A DNA stretch of 64,000 bases from Candidatus Kaistia colombiensis (GCA_029203105.1 CP119318.1:2990501-3054500), one strand, 5' to 3'. Counted from the stretch's first letter, positions 37,068-46,465 are shown. The notes: generated from the sequence alone by a model not told the origin. Numbers and translations are program-made.

Positions 37068-38620
37068 ACACGCGGCTTTTCATACCCTGCGACGCTGGCG
37101 CTGTCGCGGTCGGTGCCGACGACGTTGCCGCCGCTTTCCAGGCCGCGGCGCTGGCGAGGGGCGTGACGCTCGACATCGTCCGCAACGGTTCGCGCGGCCT
37201 CTACTGGCTGGAGCCGATGGTCGAGCTTGATACGGCGGAGGGCCGCGTGGCCTATGGCCCGGTCGCGGCCGAGGACGTTCCGGCGCTTCTCGACGCCATG
37301 CTCGCGGGCGAACTCCACTCCCTGCTGGTTGGACCGACGGAAGACATTCCGTGGCTGAAGCGCCAGACGCGCCTTACCTTCGCCCGCTGCGGCGTCGTCG
37401 ATCCGCGCTCGCTCGACGACTATCGCGTCCATGGCGGCTATCGCGGGTTGGAGCGGGCCCTCGCCCTCGGCGCGGAAGCGATCATTGAAGAGGTCGTGCA
37501 ATCGGGACTGCGTGGTCGTGGTGGCGCCGGTTTCCCGACTGGCGTTAAATGGCGCACGGTAGCGGCGGCCGCCGCCTCGCAAAAATACATCATCTGCAAT
37601 GCCGACGAGGGCGATAGCGGCACCTTCGCCGATCGGATGATCCTCGAGGGCGATCCCTTCGTCATGATCGAGGGCATGACGATATCAGGCATCGCCGTCG
37701 GCGCGACGCGCGGCTATCTCTACATCCGCTCCGAATATCCGCATGCCGTGGCGGCGATGGAGACGGCCATCCAGACCGCCCGCGCCAGTGGCTATCTGGG
37801 CCGACGGATTGCCGGTTCGGCCTACGACTTTGACATGGAAGTGCGGGTCGGCGCCGGCGCCTATGTCTGCGGCGAGGAAACGGCGCTGCTCGAAAGCCTC
37901 GAAGGCCGGCGCGGTGTCGTTCGCGCCAAGCCGCCATTGCCGGCGCACAAAGGCCTGTTCGGCCAGCCGACCGTGATCAACAACGCGATTTCGCTGGCGA
38001 CCGTGCCGTGGATCCTGGCCGAGGGCGCGGCCGCCTATCGTGATTTCGGCATGGGCCGCTCGCGCGGCACCATGCCGATCCAGATCGCCGGCAACGTGAA
38101 GCATGGCGGGCTCTTCGAAGTGGCCTTCGGCGTTACGCTCGGCGAACTGGTCGACGAGATCGGCGGCGGCACCGCGAGCGGCAGGCCGGTGCGCGCCGTG
38201 CAGGTCGGCGGACCGCTTGGCGCCTATTTTCCGCGCGCGCTGTTCGATACGCCGTTCGATTATGAAGCCTTCGCCGGCAAGGACGGCCTGATCGGCCATG
38301 GCGGCATCGTTGTGTTCGACGACACCGTCGACATGGCCAGGCAGGCGCGTTTCGCGATGGAGTTCTGCGCGCTCGAATCCTGCGGCAAGTGCACGCCCTG
38401 CCGCATCGGCTCGACGCGGGGCGTGGAGACCGTCGACAGGATCATCCGGGGCGACGAGCGCGAGAAGAACCTCGTCGTGCTCGAAGACCTCTGCCACACG
38501 ATGAAATTCGGATCCCTCTGTGCACTCGGCGGCTTCACGCCCTATCCTGTGATGAGTGCGCTTCACCACTTCGCCGAGGATTTCGGCGTCACCCCGCCTG
38601 TCCGCGAAGCCGCACGCTAG
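37064..38620 (+). CDS. fdsB: NAD-dependent formate dehydrogenase beta subunit (NuoF-like)
   Basis: A 518-residue flavoprotein that carries FMN and one [4Fe-4S] cluster and reduces NAD+. After a thioredoxin-like N-terminal region, the NADH/FMN-binding motif GLRGRGGAGFPTGVKWR and CNADEGDSGTFADR appear, followed by GAGAYVCGEETALLESLEG. The cluster ligands are in ESCGKCTPCRIGSTRG with the fourth cysteine in DLCHTMKFGSLCALGG. ATG 37064 lies within the fdsG stop. Same module as complex I NuoF. Confidence 0.95.
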   Translation: MNTRLFIPCDAGAVAVGADDVAAAFQAAALARGVTLDIVRNGSRGLYWLEPMVELDTAEGRVAYGPVAAEDVPALLDAMLAGELHSLLVGPTEDIPWLKRQTRLTFARCGVVDPRSLDDYRVHGGYRGLERALALGAEAIIEEVVQSGLRGRGGAGFPTGVKWRTVAAAAASQKYIICNADEGDSGTFADRMILEGDPFVMIEGMTISGIAVGATRGYLYIRSEYPHAVAAMETAIQTARASGYLGRRIAGSAYDFDMEVRVGAGAYVCGEETALLESLEGRRGVVRAKPPLPAHKGLFGQPTVINNAISLATVPWILAEGAAAYRDFGMGRSRGTMPIQIAGNVKHGGLFEVAFGVTLGELVDEIGGGTASGRPVRAVQVGGPLGAYFPRALFDTPFDYEAFAGKDGLIGHGGIVVFDDTVDMARQARFAMEFCALESCGKCTPCRIGSTRGVETVDRIIRGDEREKNLVVLEDLCHTMKFGSLCALGGFTPYPVMSALHHFAEDFGVTPPVREAAR

Positions 38621-38629
38621 GAGATCGCC

Positions 38630-41467
38630 ATGTCGCTCATCCACGAGATTGATCACGGCACGCCGCGCTCCAGGGCTGAAACCATGGTGACGCTGACCAT
38701 CGACGGCGAGACCATGACGGTGCCGGAGGGTACCTCGATCCTGCGCGCCGCCAGCGAGATGGGAACGGCGATCCCGAAACTCTGCGCTACCGATATGGTC
38801 GAGGCCTTCGGCTCCTGCCGGCTTTGCCTGGTCGAGATCGAGGGCAGGGCGGGAACGCCCGCTTCCTGCACCACGCCGGTGATGCCGGGCATGGTGGTGA
38901 AAACCCAGACCGAGCGGCTGAAGCGCCTGCGCAAGGGCGTGATGGAGCTTTACATCTCCGATCATCCGCTCGATTGCCTGACCTGCGCGGCGAATGGCGA
39001 TTGCGAGTTGCAGGACATGGCCGGCGCGGTCGGCCTTCGCGATGTCCGCTATGGTCATGAGGGGCACAACCACCCCAACCCCGGCCTCGACGAGTCGAAC
39101 CCCTATTTCACCTACGACCCGTCGAAATGCATCGTCTGTTCGCGCTGCGTGCGCGCCTGCGAGGAAGTGCAGGGCACGTTCGCGCTGACGATCGCCGGGC
39201 GCGGCTTTGGCTCCGTCGTTTCGCCCGGCATGGAAGAGAGCTTCCTTGGTTCGGAATGCGTTTCCTGCGGCGCCTGCGTGCAGGCCTGTCCGACCGCGAC
39301 CCTGACCGAGAAGTCGGTGATCTCCATCGGCCAGCCCGAACACTCGGTCATCACCACCTGCGCCTATTGCGGCGTCGGCTGCACCTTCAAGGCCGAGATG
39401 CGCGGCAATGAGGTCGTGCGCATGGTGCCGTGGAAGGATGGCAAGGCCAATCGCGGCCATTCCTGCGTCAAGGGCCGCTTCGCCTGGGGCTATGCAAGCC
39501 ACAAGGAGCGCATTCTCCATCCGATGATCCGCGCCAGCATCTCCGATCCATGGCGTGAAGTGTCGTGGGACGAGGCGATCGCCTACACGGCGTCCGAGTT
39601 CAAGCGCATCCAGGCGAAATATGGCCGCCTCGCCATTGGCGGCATCACCTCGTCGCGTTGCACCAATGAGGAGACCTTCCTCGTCCAGAAGCTGATCCGT
39701 GGCGGCTTCGGCAACAACAATGTCGATACCTGCGCCCGCGTGTGTCACTCGCCGACCGGCTATGGCCTCAGCCAGACCTATGGCACGTCGGCCGGCACGC
39801 AGGACTTTGACTCGGTCGAGCAGTCCGACGTCATCCTGCTGATCGGCGCGAACCCGACCGACGCGCATCCCGTCTTCGGTTCGCGCATGAAGAAGCGGCT
39901 GCGCGAGGGCGCCAAGCTGATCGTGCTCGATCCGCGCCGCATCGATCTCGTGCGGATGCCGCATGTCGCGGCCGCCCATCACCTACCGCTGAAGCCCGGC
40001 ACCAATGTCGCCGTGCTGACCGCGCTCGCCCATGTCATCGTCACCGAAGGCCTCGCTGACGAGGCGTTCGTGCGGGAGCGCTGCGACTGGGACGAGTTCC
40101 AGGATTGGGCCGCCTTCGTTGCTGAGCCGCGCCACAGCCCCGAGGCGATCGAGGCTGTCGCCGGTGTTCCGGCGGCGGAGATCCGCGCCGCGGCTCGCCT
40201 CTATGCGACCGGTGGCAATGGCGCGATCTATTACGGCCTCGGCGTTACCGAGCACAGCCAGGGCTCGACCACCGTGATGGCGATCGCCAACCTCGCCATG
40301 GCGACCGGCAATATCGGCCGCCCCGGCGTCGGCGTGAACCCGCTGCGCGGCCAGAACAACGTGCAGGGCGCCTGCGACATGGGCTCGTTCCCGCACGAGT
40401 TCTCCGGCTATCGCCACGTCTCGGGCGACGAGACACGGCAATTGTTCGAATCGCTCTGGGGCGTGGCCTTGGACAGCGAGCCCGGCCTGCGCATTCCCAA
40501 CATGCTCGACGCCGCCGTCGATGGCGTCTTCAAGGGCCTCTATGTCCAGGGCGAGGACATCCTGCAGTCCGATCCTGACACCCGCCATGTCGCGGCCGGC
40601 CTCGCCGCCATGGAGTGCGTCGTCGTGCAGGACCTGTTCCTGAACGAGACGGCCAACTACGCCCATGTCTTCCTGCCGGGCTCGACCTTCCTGGAGAAGG
40701 ACGGCACTTTCACCAATGCCGAGCGCCGCATACAGCGCGTTCGCAAGGTGATGCCGTCGAAATCCGGCAAGGCCGACTGGGAGATCACGCTCGATATCGC
40801 CCATGCCATGGGCTTCGACATGAACTACGCCCATCCGTCCGAGATCATGGACGAGATCGCGGCGCTCACTCCGAGCTTCGCCGGCGTTTCCTATGCCAAG
40901 CTGGAGGCCGAGGGCTCGGTGCAATGGCCCTGCAACGACAAGGCGCCGCTCGGCACGCCGGTCATGCATATCGATGGCTTCGTGCGCGGCAAGGGCCGCT
41001 TCATGGTTACCGAATATGTCGCGACCGACGAACGCACCGGTCCGCGCTTCCCGCTGCTGCTCACCACTGGCCGCATCCTGTCGCAATACAATGTCGGCGC
41101 GCAGACGCGGCGGACCGAGAATGTCGTCTGGCATGGCGAGGACCGGCTGGAGATCCACCCGCACGACGCCGAGCAGCGCGGCGTCCTTGACGGCCAGTGG
41201 GTCAAGCTCGCCAGCCGCTCCGGCGAGACCAGCCTGCGCGCGCTGATCACCGAGCGCGTCGCGCCGGGCGTCGTCTACACGACCTTCCACCACCCCGGCA
41301 CCCAGGCGAACGTCGTCACCACCGACTTTTCCGACTGGGCCACCAACTGCCCGGAATACAAGGTGACGGCCGTGCAGGTCATGCCTTCGAACGGGCCGAC
41401 CGCCTGGCAGGAGAGCTATGACGATCACGCCCGCAACAGCCGGCGGATCGTCGAGGCGGCGGAGTAG
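38630..41467 (+). CDS. fdsA: NAD-dependent formate dehydrogenase alpha subunit (Mo/W-bisMGD catalytic)
   Basis: A 945-residue catalytic subunit oxidising formate to CO2. In order: an N-terminal [2Fe-2S] domain (CATDMVEAFGSCRLC), the His-Cys [4Fe-4S] site (HPLDCLTCAANGDC), two ferredoxin clusters (CIVCSRCVRAC and CVSCGACVQAC), the proximal cluster of the molybdopterin domain (CAYCGVGC) and the bis-MGD domains. The metal ligand is cysteine in CARVCHSPTGYG, not selenocysteine. The C-terminal MGD-binding part (TGRILSQYNVGAQTRR) is complete. RBS AGGAGA precedes the ATG. Confidence 0.96.
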   Translation: MSLIHEIDHGTPRSRAETMVTLTIDGETMTVPEGTSILRAASEMGTAIPKLCATDMVEAFGSCRLCLVEIEGRAGTPASCTTPVMPGMVVKTQTERLKRLRKGVMELYISDHPLDCLTCAANGDCELQDMAGAVGLRDVRYGHEGHNHPNPGLDESNPYFTYDPSKCIVCSRCVRACEEVQGTFALTIAGRGFGSVVSPGMEESFLGSECVSCGACVQACPTATLTEKSVISIGQPEHSVITTCAYCGVGCTFKAEMRGNEVVRMVPWKDGKANRGHSCVKGRFAWGYASHKERILHPMIRASISDPWREVSWDEAIAYTASEFKRIQAKYGRLAIGGITSSRCTNEETFLVQKLIRGGFGNNNVDTCARVCHSPTGYGLSQTYGTSAGTQDFDSVEQSDVILLIGANPTDAHPVFGSRMKKRLREGAKLIVLDPRRIDLVRMPHVAAAHHLPLKPGTNVAVLTALAHVIVTEGLADEAFVRERCDWDEFQDWAAFVAEPRHSPEAIEAVAGVPAAEIRAAARLYATGGNGAIYYGLGVTEHSQGSTTVMAIANLAMATGNIGRPGVGVNPLRGQNNVQGACDMGSFPHEFSGYRHVSGDETRQLFESLWGVALDSEPGLRIPNMLDAAVDGVFKGLYVQGEDILQSDPDTRHVAAGLAAMECVVVQDLFLNETANYAHVFLPGSTFLEKDGTFTNAERRIQRVRKVMPSKSGKADWEITLDIAHAMGFDMNYAHPSEIMDEIAALTPSFAGVSYAKLEAEGSVQWPCNDKAPLGTPVMHIDGFVRGKGRFMVTEYVATDERTGPRFPLLLTTGRILSQYNVGAQTRRTENVVWHGEDRLEIHPHDAEQRGVLDGQWVKLASRSGETSLRALITERVAPGVVYTTFHHPGTQANVVTTDFSDWATNCPEYKVTAVQVMPSNGPTAWQESYDDHARNSRRIVEAAE

Positions 41468-41470
41468 GGC

Positions 41471-42286
41471 ATGCGACCGCCCTTCCTCTGCGTCGCCCGG
41501 ACGCTCTGGCGCGCCGATGGCGCGGTGGCGGGCGAGCGCGCCATCCCCGAGGAGATCGCGGTCGCGCTGACCTATGACGGCAGCACACAGGCCGTGATGA
41601 TGGCGACGCCTGCCGATCTCGAGGATTTCGCCGTCGGCTTCAGCCTGTCGGAAGGCATCGTCGCGGATCTCTCCGAGATCGAGCGGTTCGAGATCGTTGA
41701 GCGGGAAATCGGCGTCGAACTGCGCATGTGGCTAGCAACCTCCAGGGCGGAAGCTCTGGCGCAGCGCCGGCGCTATATGGCAGGCCCGACCGGCTGCGGC
41801 CTCTGCGGCATCGACAGCCTCACCGAGGCGATGCGCAATCTGCCGCCGGTAGCAGAGGCGGCGCGCTTCGGCGCGTCAGCGATCCGCGGCGCGCTGGCGT
41901 CGCTGGCGCCGCTGCAGCTGCTGAACGGCGAGACCCATTCGATGCATGCCGCCGCCTTTGCCGTGCCGGGCGAGGGCGTTGTCGCGCTGCGCGAGGATGT
42001 CGGCCGGCACAATGCGCTTGACAAGCTTTGCGGGGCGCTCGCGCGCGGCGGGATCGACGGGGCGTCCGGCATGGTGCTTTTGACCAGCCGGGTTTCGGTC
42101 GAGATGGTGCAGAAGACCGCGATGATCGGCGCGCCGCTGATCGTCGCCGTCTCGGCGCCGACGGCGCTCGCCGTCCGCACGGCCGAGGCGGCCGGCATCA
42201 CGCTGGTCGCCATCGCACGCGGCGACGGCTTCGAGGTCTTTTCCCACCCCCATCGTATCGCCGAGGAAACCGTCGCCCATGCTTGA
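41471..42286 (+). CDS. fdhD: Formate dehydrogenase accessory sulfurtransferase FdhD
   Basis: A 271-residue protein that transfers sulfur from a cysteine desulfurase to the molybdenum cofactor, needed for active formate dehydrogenase. The catalytic cysteine motif is GCGLCGIDSL (CGxC loop). The central THSMHAAAFAVPGEGVVALREDVGRHNALDKL block is diagnostic. It begins three bases after the fdsA stop and overlaps the fdsD start by eight bases, consistent with coupled expression with its client enzyme. Confidence 0.95.
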   Translation: MRPPFLCVARTLWRADGAVAGERAIPEEIAVALTYDGSTQAVMMATPADLEDFAVGFSLSEGIVADLSEIERFEIVEREIGVELRMWLATSRAEALAQRRRYMAGPTGCGLCGIDSLTEAMRNLPPVAEAARFGASAIRGALASLAPLQLLNGETHSMHAAAFAVPGEGVVALREDVGRHNALDKLCGALARGGIDGASGMVLLTSRVSVEMVQKTAMIGAPLIVAVSAPTALAVRTAEAAGITLVAIARGDGFEVFSHPHRIAEETVAHA

Positions 42287-42512
42287 CCGTTCGTCCGACA
42301 AGCTCGTCCACATGGCGAACCAGATCGGCAAGTTCTTCGCCAGCCAGGGCGCCGAAACCGCCCCTGTGGCGATCGCCGAGCATCTCAGGAAGTTCTGGGA
42401 CCCCAGGATGCGGGCCGGCATCCTGAGCCATCTCGAAGCCGGCGGCGCGGGCCTGGATCCGCTAGTCCGGCAGGCCGTCGAACGCCTGCGCGAGACGGCG
42501 GCGGCGCGCTGA
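42279..42512 (+). CDS. fdsD: Formate dehydrogenase delta subunit
   Basis: A 77-residue small subunit of the FdsABG complex. The pattern KLVHMANQIGKFFASQG … AIAEHLRKFWDPRMRAGIL is typical of the FdsD family. It is needed for assembly or cofactor insertion in studied systems. It overlaps fdhD by eight bases and ends the operon. The order G-B-A-fdhD-D is the standard one. No fdsC is seen; FdhD here takes that chaperone role. Confidence 0.92.
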   Translation: MLDRSSDKLVHMANQIGKFFASQGAETAPVAIAEHLRKFWDPRMRAGILSHLEAGGAGLDPLVRQAVERLRETAAAR

Positions 42513-42710
42513 AGGATAGGGGCCGGGTCAGGCGCGGGATGACGGCGGGAGTGGCGCGCGCCTCGCGGCCTCGATGAACCCCCCGGACGAAATTTATCCG
42601 GCTGTGGATCCAAGGACGATCTCCGGAGTTATCCCCACGCGAAACCGGCGGGAACGCTGCATTTTGACGCCCTTGGCCGCATCGGGGCCGAAAACATGCG
42701 TTTTAGGACT

Positions 42711-42739
42711 TTGCAAGCCGACACAGGCTTTGCTATAGC
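42711..42739 (+). promoter_or_regulatory. Promoter of the tRNA-Asn genes
   Basis: TTGCAA (42711-42716), a 17-bp spacer, then TATAGC (42734-42739), placing the transcription start near 42746, about 20 bases before the first tRNA. Good match and spacing. The rest of the gap after fdsD (42513-42710) holds nothing else I can support. Confidence 0.65.
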
Positions 42740-42765
42740 CTCGCTCACAGCAGCGGCGACGCTGT

Positions 42766-42841
42766 TCCGCGATAGCTCAGTTGGTAGAGCAGGTGACTGT
42801 TAATCACCGGGTCGTTGGTTCGAGTCCAACTCGCGGAGCCA
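42766..42841 (+). tRNA. tRNA-Asn (anticodon GTT), copy 1
   Basis: 76 nt including an encoded CCA end. The acceptor stem pairs TCCGCGA with TCGCGGA; the anticodon loop CTGTTAA gives GTT for asparagine; the T-arm GGTTCGAGTCC is canonical. Identical to the second copy 170 bases downstream. Confidence 0.98.
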
Positions 42842-42847
42842 AATTCG

Positions 42848-42890
42848 ATCAAGGGGTTAGATGGATTGCCATCTGGCCCCTTGATTGTTT
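42848..42890 (+). terminator. Terminator of tRNA-Asn copy 1
   Basis: A 17-bp hairpin: ATCAAGGGG (42848-42856) pairs with CCCCTTGAT (42877-42885), extended inwards by TTAGATGG with CCATCTGG, loop ATTG, followed by TGTTT. The same hairpin recurs after copy 2 with compensating changes. Confidence 0.85.
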
Positions 42891-42935
42891 CCGAGCCTCG
42901 ACAGCGAGGCGACGGGCAGGGGCCGCAAACGCTGT

Positions 42936-43011
42936 TCCGCGATAGCTCAGTTGGTAGAGCAGGTGACTGTTAATCACCGGGTCGTTGGTTCGAGTCCAAC
43001 TCGCGGAGCCA
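42936..43011 (+). tRNA. tRNA-Asn (anticodon GTT), copy 2
   Basis: 76 nt with encoded CCA, identical to copy 1. The ten bases before it (GCTGTTCCGC context) also match copy 1, showing a tandem duplication of about 170 bp that included the terminator. No separate promoter is obvious, so it may be expressed by read-through or a weak promoter in 42891-42935. Confidence 0.98.
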
Positions 43012-43017
43012 GTTTTG

Positions 43018-43060
43018 ATCAAGGGGTCGGATGGGTAGCCATCCGGCCCCTTGATTGTTT
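43018..43060 (+). terminator. Terminator of tRNA-Asn copy 2
   Basis: Same hairpin as after copy 1: ATCAAGGGG (43018-43026) with CCCCTTGAT (43047-43055), inner stem TCGGATGG with CCATCCGG, loop GTAG, tail TGTTT. Inner pairs changed from A-T to G-C and from T-G to C-G relative to copy 1, keeping the stem. Confidence 0.85.
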
Positions 43061-43290
43061 CTGGACCTCGGAACCGGCGGCCCGAGGCGCGCCGTCGAAC
43101 CAGCTTCGCCACCCCGCATCCGCTGCGCCGAGGGGGCGGCTCCCGTTTGCGCATATTGCGCCCCAGCATTCTTTCTTGCGGTGCACAGTATCTCCGAATC
43201 CGCCCGCCTCCGTCGAAAGTTTATCCCGCCAATCCCCTGCGTTATCACAGGAGAGATCGGGTCATTCCGTTTGGTAATACGATGTTTGCG
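43061..43290. other. Non-coding gap between tRNA-Asn copy 2 and tctC promoter
   Basis: No convincing gene. Short frames on both strands overlap the tRNA repeats and read typical non-coding translations. The tract becomes more AT-rich towards 43320. Confidence 0.5.
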
Positions 43291-43319
43291 TTGACAGACT
43301 ATCCTGCGGACTGAATAGT
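43291..43319 (+). promoter_or_regulatory. Promoter candidate for tctCBA
   Basis: TTGACA (43291-43296, full consensus), 17-bp spacer, AATAGT (43314-43319, four of six). It lies about 100 bases before the tctC start. Confidence 0.55.
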
Positions 43320-43417
43320 TTAGGAACTAATCCGGACGAGGATCGGATTTGCCGGCGACTGGAGCGGGGAGGCTTCGTCGCAATGGTACAGTATTGTCAG
43401 CATTCTGGGAGGAAACC

Positions 43418-44395
43418 ATGCTGCGACGTACGCTTCTTTGCACCGCGCTGGCCTTTGCGTCGGCCGCCGTTACCGTCCCAGCCATGGCGCAATCGGCCTA
43501 TCCCGAGCGGCCGATCCAGTTGATCGTGCCGTGGAACGCCGGCGGCGGCACGGACGCGGTCGCCCGCATCATCGGCACCATGTTGCAGCAGGAACTCGGC
43601 GTTCCGGTCAATGTCGTCAACCGCACCGGCGGTTCGGGCGTCGTCGGCCACAGCGCCATCGCGACGGCGAAGCCGGACGGCTACACCATCGGCATCGTGA
43701 CGATCGAGATCGACATGATGCACTGGCAGGGCCTGACCGAGCTGACCTACAAGGATTTCGACTTCCTCGCCATGGTCAATGCCGATCCTGGCGGCGTGAT
43801 GGTCTCGGTCGATTCACCGTTCAAGACGCTGCCGGAGCTGTTGACCGCGATCAAGGAAAAGCCGGCCGGTACGTTCAAGGCGTCCGGCACCGGCCAGGGT
43901 GGCATCTGGCATCTCGGCCTCGCTGGCTGGATGATGTCGCATGGCCTGAAGCCCGACCAGGTCACCTGGGTGCCGAGCCAGGGCGCCGCTCCCGGCATCA
44001 CCGACATGGTTGCCGGCGGCGTCGACCTCGTGCCGACCTCGCTCGCCGAAGGCCGTTCGATGATCGATGCCAAGCGCGTCAACGCGCTCGGCTCGATGTC
44101 GCCGGAGCGTCAGGAGTTGTTCCCGGATGCGCCGACGCTGAAGGAAGCGGTCGATTCCGACTGGACGCTGGCGGTCTGGCGCACGGTCGCGGCGCCGAAG
44201 GGCCTGCCGGAGGACGTGGCGGCCAAGCTCGGCGCGGCGCTGGAGAAGGCCTACAACAGCCCCGAATACAAGAAGTTCATGAACGAGCGCGGCTTCGGCA
44301 TGCGCTGGGCCGACGGCAAGGAAGCAACCCGCATCGTTGCCGAAGACGACGAGACACTTGGCAAGATCATGAAGGAAGCCGGCCTCGCCAAATAG
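43418..44395 (+). CDS. Tripartite tricarboxylate transporter substrate-binding protein (TctC/Bug family)
   Basis: A 325-residue periplasmic binding protein. ATG 43418 follows GGGAGG and starts a clear signal peptide (MLRRTLLCTALAFASAAVT … AMA). The mature protein begins YPERPIQLIVPWNAGGGTDAVARII, the Bug-family signature with the ligand loop. Partner membrane subunits follow. These systems take up citrate or other carboxylates by secondary transport; the ligand cannot be predicted. Confidence 0.93.
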   Translation: MLRRTLLCTALAFASAAVTVPAMAQSAYPERPIQLIVPWNAGGGTDAVARIIGTMLQQELGVPVNVVNRTGGSGVVGHSAIATAKPDGYTIGIVTIEIDMMHWQGLTELTYKDFDFLAMVNADPGGVMVSVDSPFKTLPELLTAIKEKPAGTFKASGTGQGGIWHLGLAGWMMSHGLKPDQVTWVPSQGAAPGITDMVAGGVDLVPTSLAEGRSMIDAKRVNALGSMSPERQELFPDAPTLKEAVDSDWTLAVWRTVAAPKGLPEDVAAKLGAALEKAYNSPEYKKFMNERGFGMRWADGKEATRIVAEDDETLGKIMKEAGLAK

Positions 44396-44485
44396 GCGGC
44401 CGCTCGCTTTTTGGATCTCATGCGTTCGGCGCGGCCGGGACCGGTGTCCTCGGCTGCGCCGGCTCCCGGTCTCGACGGAACGTCC

Positions 44486-44962
44486 ATGATCAAGCTCAGT
44501 GAACTTCATCTCGGGGTTCTGACCGCCTTCGGCGGGATTGCCCTTCTCCTCGCCTCGGCGCATTTCGGCCCGCTTCCCGGCCAGGCCTATGGCGCCGGCA
44601 CCATGCCGCGACTGATCGGTTGGTGCGCCATCCTGCTCGGCGCGTTCATGATTTTCGCCAGCTTCCGGCAGCTGCCGGAAATGCTGAAGCCGCATCTCGC
44701 CGCCTGGGTGCGGACGCCGCGCCTCGCCGGCGCCGCGCTGGCCACGATCGCCGTTGTCGTCTTCTACATCCTCGCCTCCGAAGCACTTGGCTTCATCCCG
44801 ACGAGCTTCATCGGTCTGCTGGGGCTGATGCTGGCGCTGCGGGCCCATCTCCTGACGGCCGTGCTCGCCAGCGCGGTGACCACGCTCGTCGTCTACTACG
44901 GCTTCTCTCGCCTGCTCATGGTGCCGCTGCCGCGCACCGAATTCCTCTCATTCCTCGGGTGA
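44486..44962 (+). CDS. Tripartite tricarboxylate transporter small membrane subunit (TctB family)
   Basis: A 158-residue inner-membrane protein with four predicted membrane segments (LGVLTAFGGIALLLASAHF, GWCAILLGAFMIF, LATIAVVVFYILA and a last pair). YGAGTMPRLIGW near the N-terminus is the TctB hallmark. ATG 44486 is preferred because it begins just before the first segment; the upstream in-frame extension is Pro/Ala-rich and unlikely. It lies between tctC and tctA. Confidence 0.88.
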   Translation: MIKLSELHLGVLTAFGGIALLLASAHFGPLPGQAYGAGTMPRLIGWCAILLGAFMIFASFRQLPEMLKPHLAAWVRTPRLAGAALATIAVVVFYILASEALGFIPTSFIGLLGLMLALRAHLLTAVLASAVTTLVVYYGFSRLLMVPLPRTEFLSFLG

Positions 44963-44965
44963 CGC

Positions 44966-46465
44966 ATGCTGATCTTTGAACAGGCTGCGGCACTGGTCTT
45001 TCAGCCTTACGTGCTCGGCGTCATCCTGGCCTCCGCCGCTTTCGGCATGCTGGTCGGCGCGATTCCGGGCCTGACGGCAACCATGGCCACCGCGCTGCTG
45101 GTGCCGATGACCTTCTTCATGGACCCCGTGCCGGCAATAGCGGCGATCGTGACCGCGACCGCCATGGCGATTTTCGCCGGCGACATTCCGGCCGCGCTGT
45201 TGCGCATGCCGGGCACTCCGGCCAACGCCGCCTATGTCGACGACGCCTACAAGATGACGCAATCCGGGCGGGGCGACGAAGCCCTCGGCGCGGCGCTCGT
45301 TTTCTCGGCGATCGGCGGCCTGTTCGGCGCGATCGTGCTGATGACCGTCTCGCCGACCTTGGCCGAGATCGCCCTGAAGTTCAGCTCGGAAGAGTATTTC
45401 TGGCTGGTGCTGCTTGGGCTTTCCTGCGCTGTCTTCGTCAACCCCGGCTCGCCGACGCGCGGCCTGATTTCGCTGCTGATCGGCCTGTTCGTCGCGACAA
45501 TCGGCATGGAGAACCCGTCGGGCGAGCCGCGCTTCTCCTTCGGCAACATCGAGCTGATGGCCGGTATCCAGTTCATCCCGGCGATGATCGGTCTGTTCGC
45601 GGTTTCCGAAGTGCTGCGCACGGTCACGGCGACGTCGCCGCGCCAGAAGATCCAGCGTTCCGACGGCGGCGGCATCTTCAAGACGCAGTGGAAGAACCTG
45701 AAGCAGTATCCGGTCCAGACCGTTCGCGGCAGCATCACCGGAACCGCTCTCGGCATTCTGCCGGGAGCTGGAGCCGATATTGCCGCCTGGATTTCCTACG
45801 CGATCTCCAAGCGCTTCTCGAAGCACAAGGCGAAATTCGGCACGGGTCATGTCGAAGGCCTCGTCGAGGCCGGCGCGTCGAACAATTCCGCCGTCAGCGG
45901 CGCCTGGATCCCAGCCCTCGTGTTCGGAATTCCCGGCGATTCGATCACCGCGATCGTCATCGGCGTTCTCTACATCAAGGGCATCAACCCGGGTCCGACA
46001 ATCTTCATCAACGATCCGCAGACGGTCTACGCGATCTTCATGGTCTTCATATTGGCCAATCTGATCATGCTGCCGCTGGGCTGGCTCGCCATCCGCGGCG
46101 CGCGGCCGATCCTGTCGATCCCGCCGTCGATCCTGATGCCGATGATCCTGATCTTCTGCATCGTCGGCTCCTTCGCCATCGCCAATTCGATGGCCGGAAT
46201 CGTCATGATGCTCGTGTTCGGCATCATCGGCTTCTTCATGGAGGAAAACGACATCCCGATCGCACCCGCCATTCTCGGCATGGTGCTCGGGCCGATGCTG
46301 GAGCAGAACTTCATCACCTCGATGATCAAGGGCGATGGCAACATCCTGCATTTCTTCGAGCGGCCGATCGCCGGAGGATTGGGCTTCTTCACCATCCTGA
46401 TCTGGCTGTTCCCGCTGGCGATGCTGCTTCTGCGTCGGCGCAAGAAGGCCAGCTTCGCGACCTAA
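44966..46465 (+). CDS. Tripartite tricarboxylate transporter large membrane subunit (TctA family)
   Basis: A 499-residue inner-membrane protein with about twelve membrane segments, the transport pore of the TctCBA system. Signature loops are GAIPGLTATMATALLVPMTF near the N-terminus and the repeated counterpart GILPGAGADIAAWISYA in the second half; EGLVEAGASNNSAVSGAWIP is also diagnostic. It starts four bases after tctB and ends before a hairpin terminator. Confidence 0.95.
   Translation: MLIFEQAAALVFQPYVLGVILASAAFGMLVGAIPGLTATMATALLVPMTFFMDPVPAIAAIVTATAMAIFAGDIPAALLRMPGTPANAAYVDDAYKMTQSGRGDEALGAALVFSAIGGLFGAIVLMTVSPTLAEIALKFSSEEYFWLVLLGLSCAVFVNPGSPTRGLISLLIGLFVATIGMENPSGEPRFSFGNIELMAGIQFIPAMIGLFAVSEVLRTVTATSPRQKIQRSDGGGIFKTQWKNLKQYPVQTVRGSITGTALGILPGAGADIAAWISYAISKRFSKHKAKFGTGHVEGLVEAGASNNSAVSGAWIPALVFGIPGDSITAIVIGVLYIKGINPGPTIFINDPQTVYAIFMVFILANLIMLPLGWLAIRGARPILSIPPSILMPMILIFCIVGSFAIANSMAGIVMMLVFGIIGFFMEENDIPIAPAILGMVLGPMLEQNFITSMIKGDGNILHFFERPIAGGLGFFTILIWLFPLAMLLLRRRKKASFAT

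Noticed and set aside
37685..39982. A 765-codon minus-strand frame opposite fdsB and fdsA
   Set aside because: Shadow of strongly conserved iron-sulfur and molybdopterin subunits on the plus strand; no start signal or domain.
42849..43248. Minus-strand frames overlapping the tRNA-Asn repeats, reading LRELDSNQRPGD
   Set aside because: A known artefact of translating tRNA antisense and flanking repeat DNA; no support as genes.
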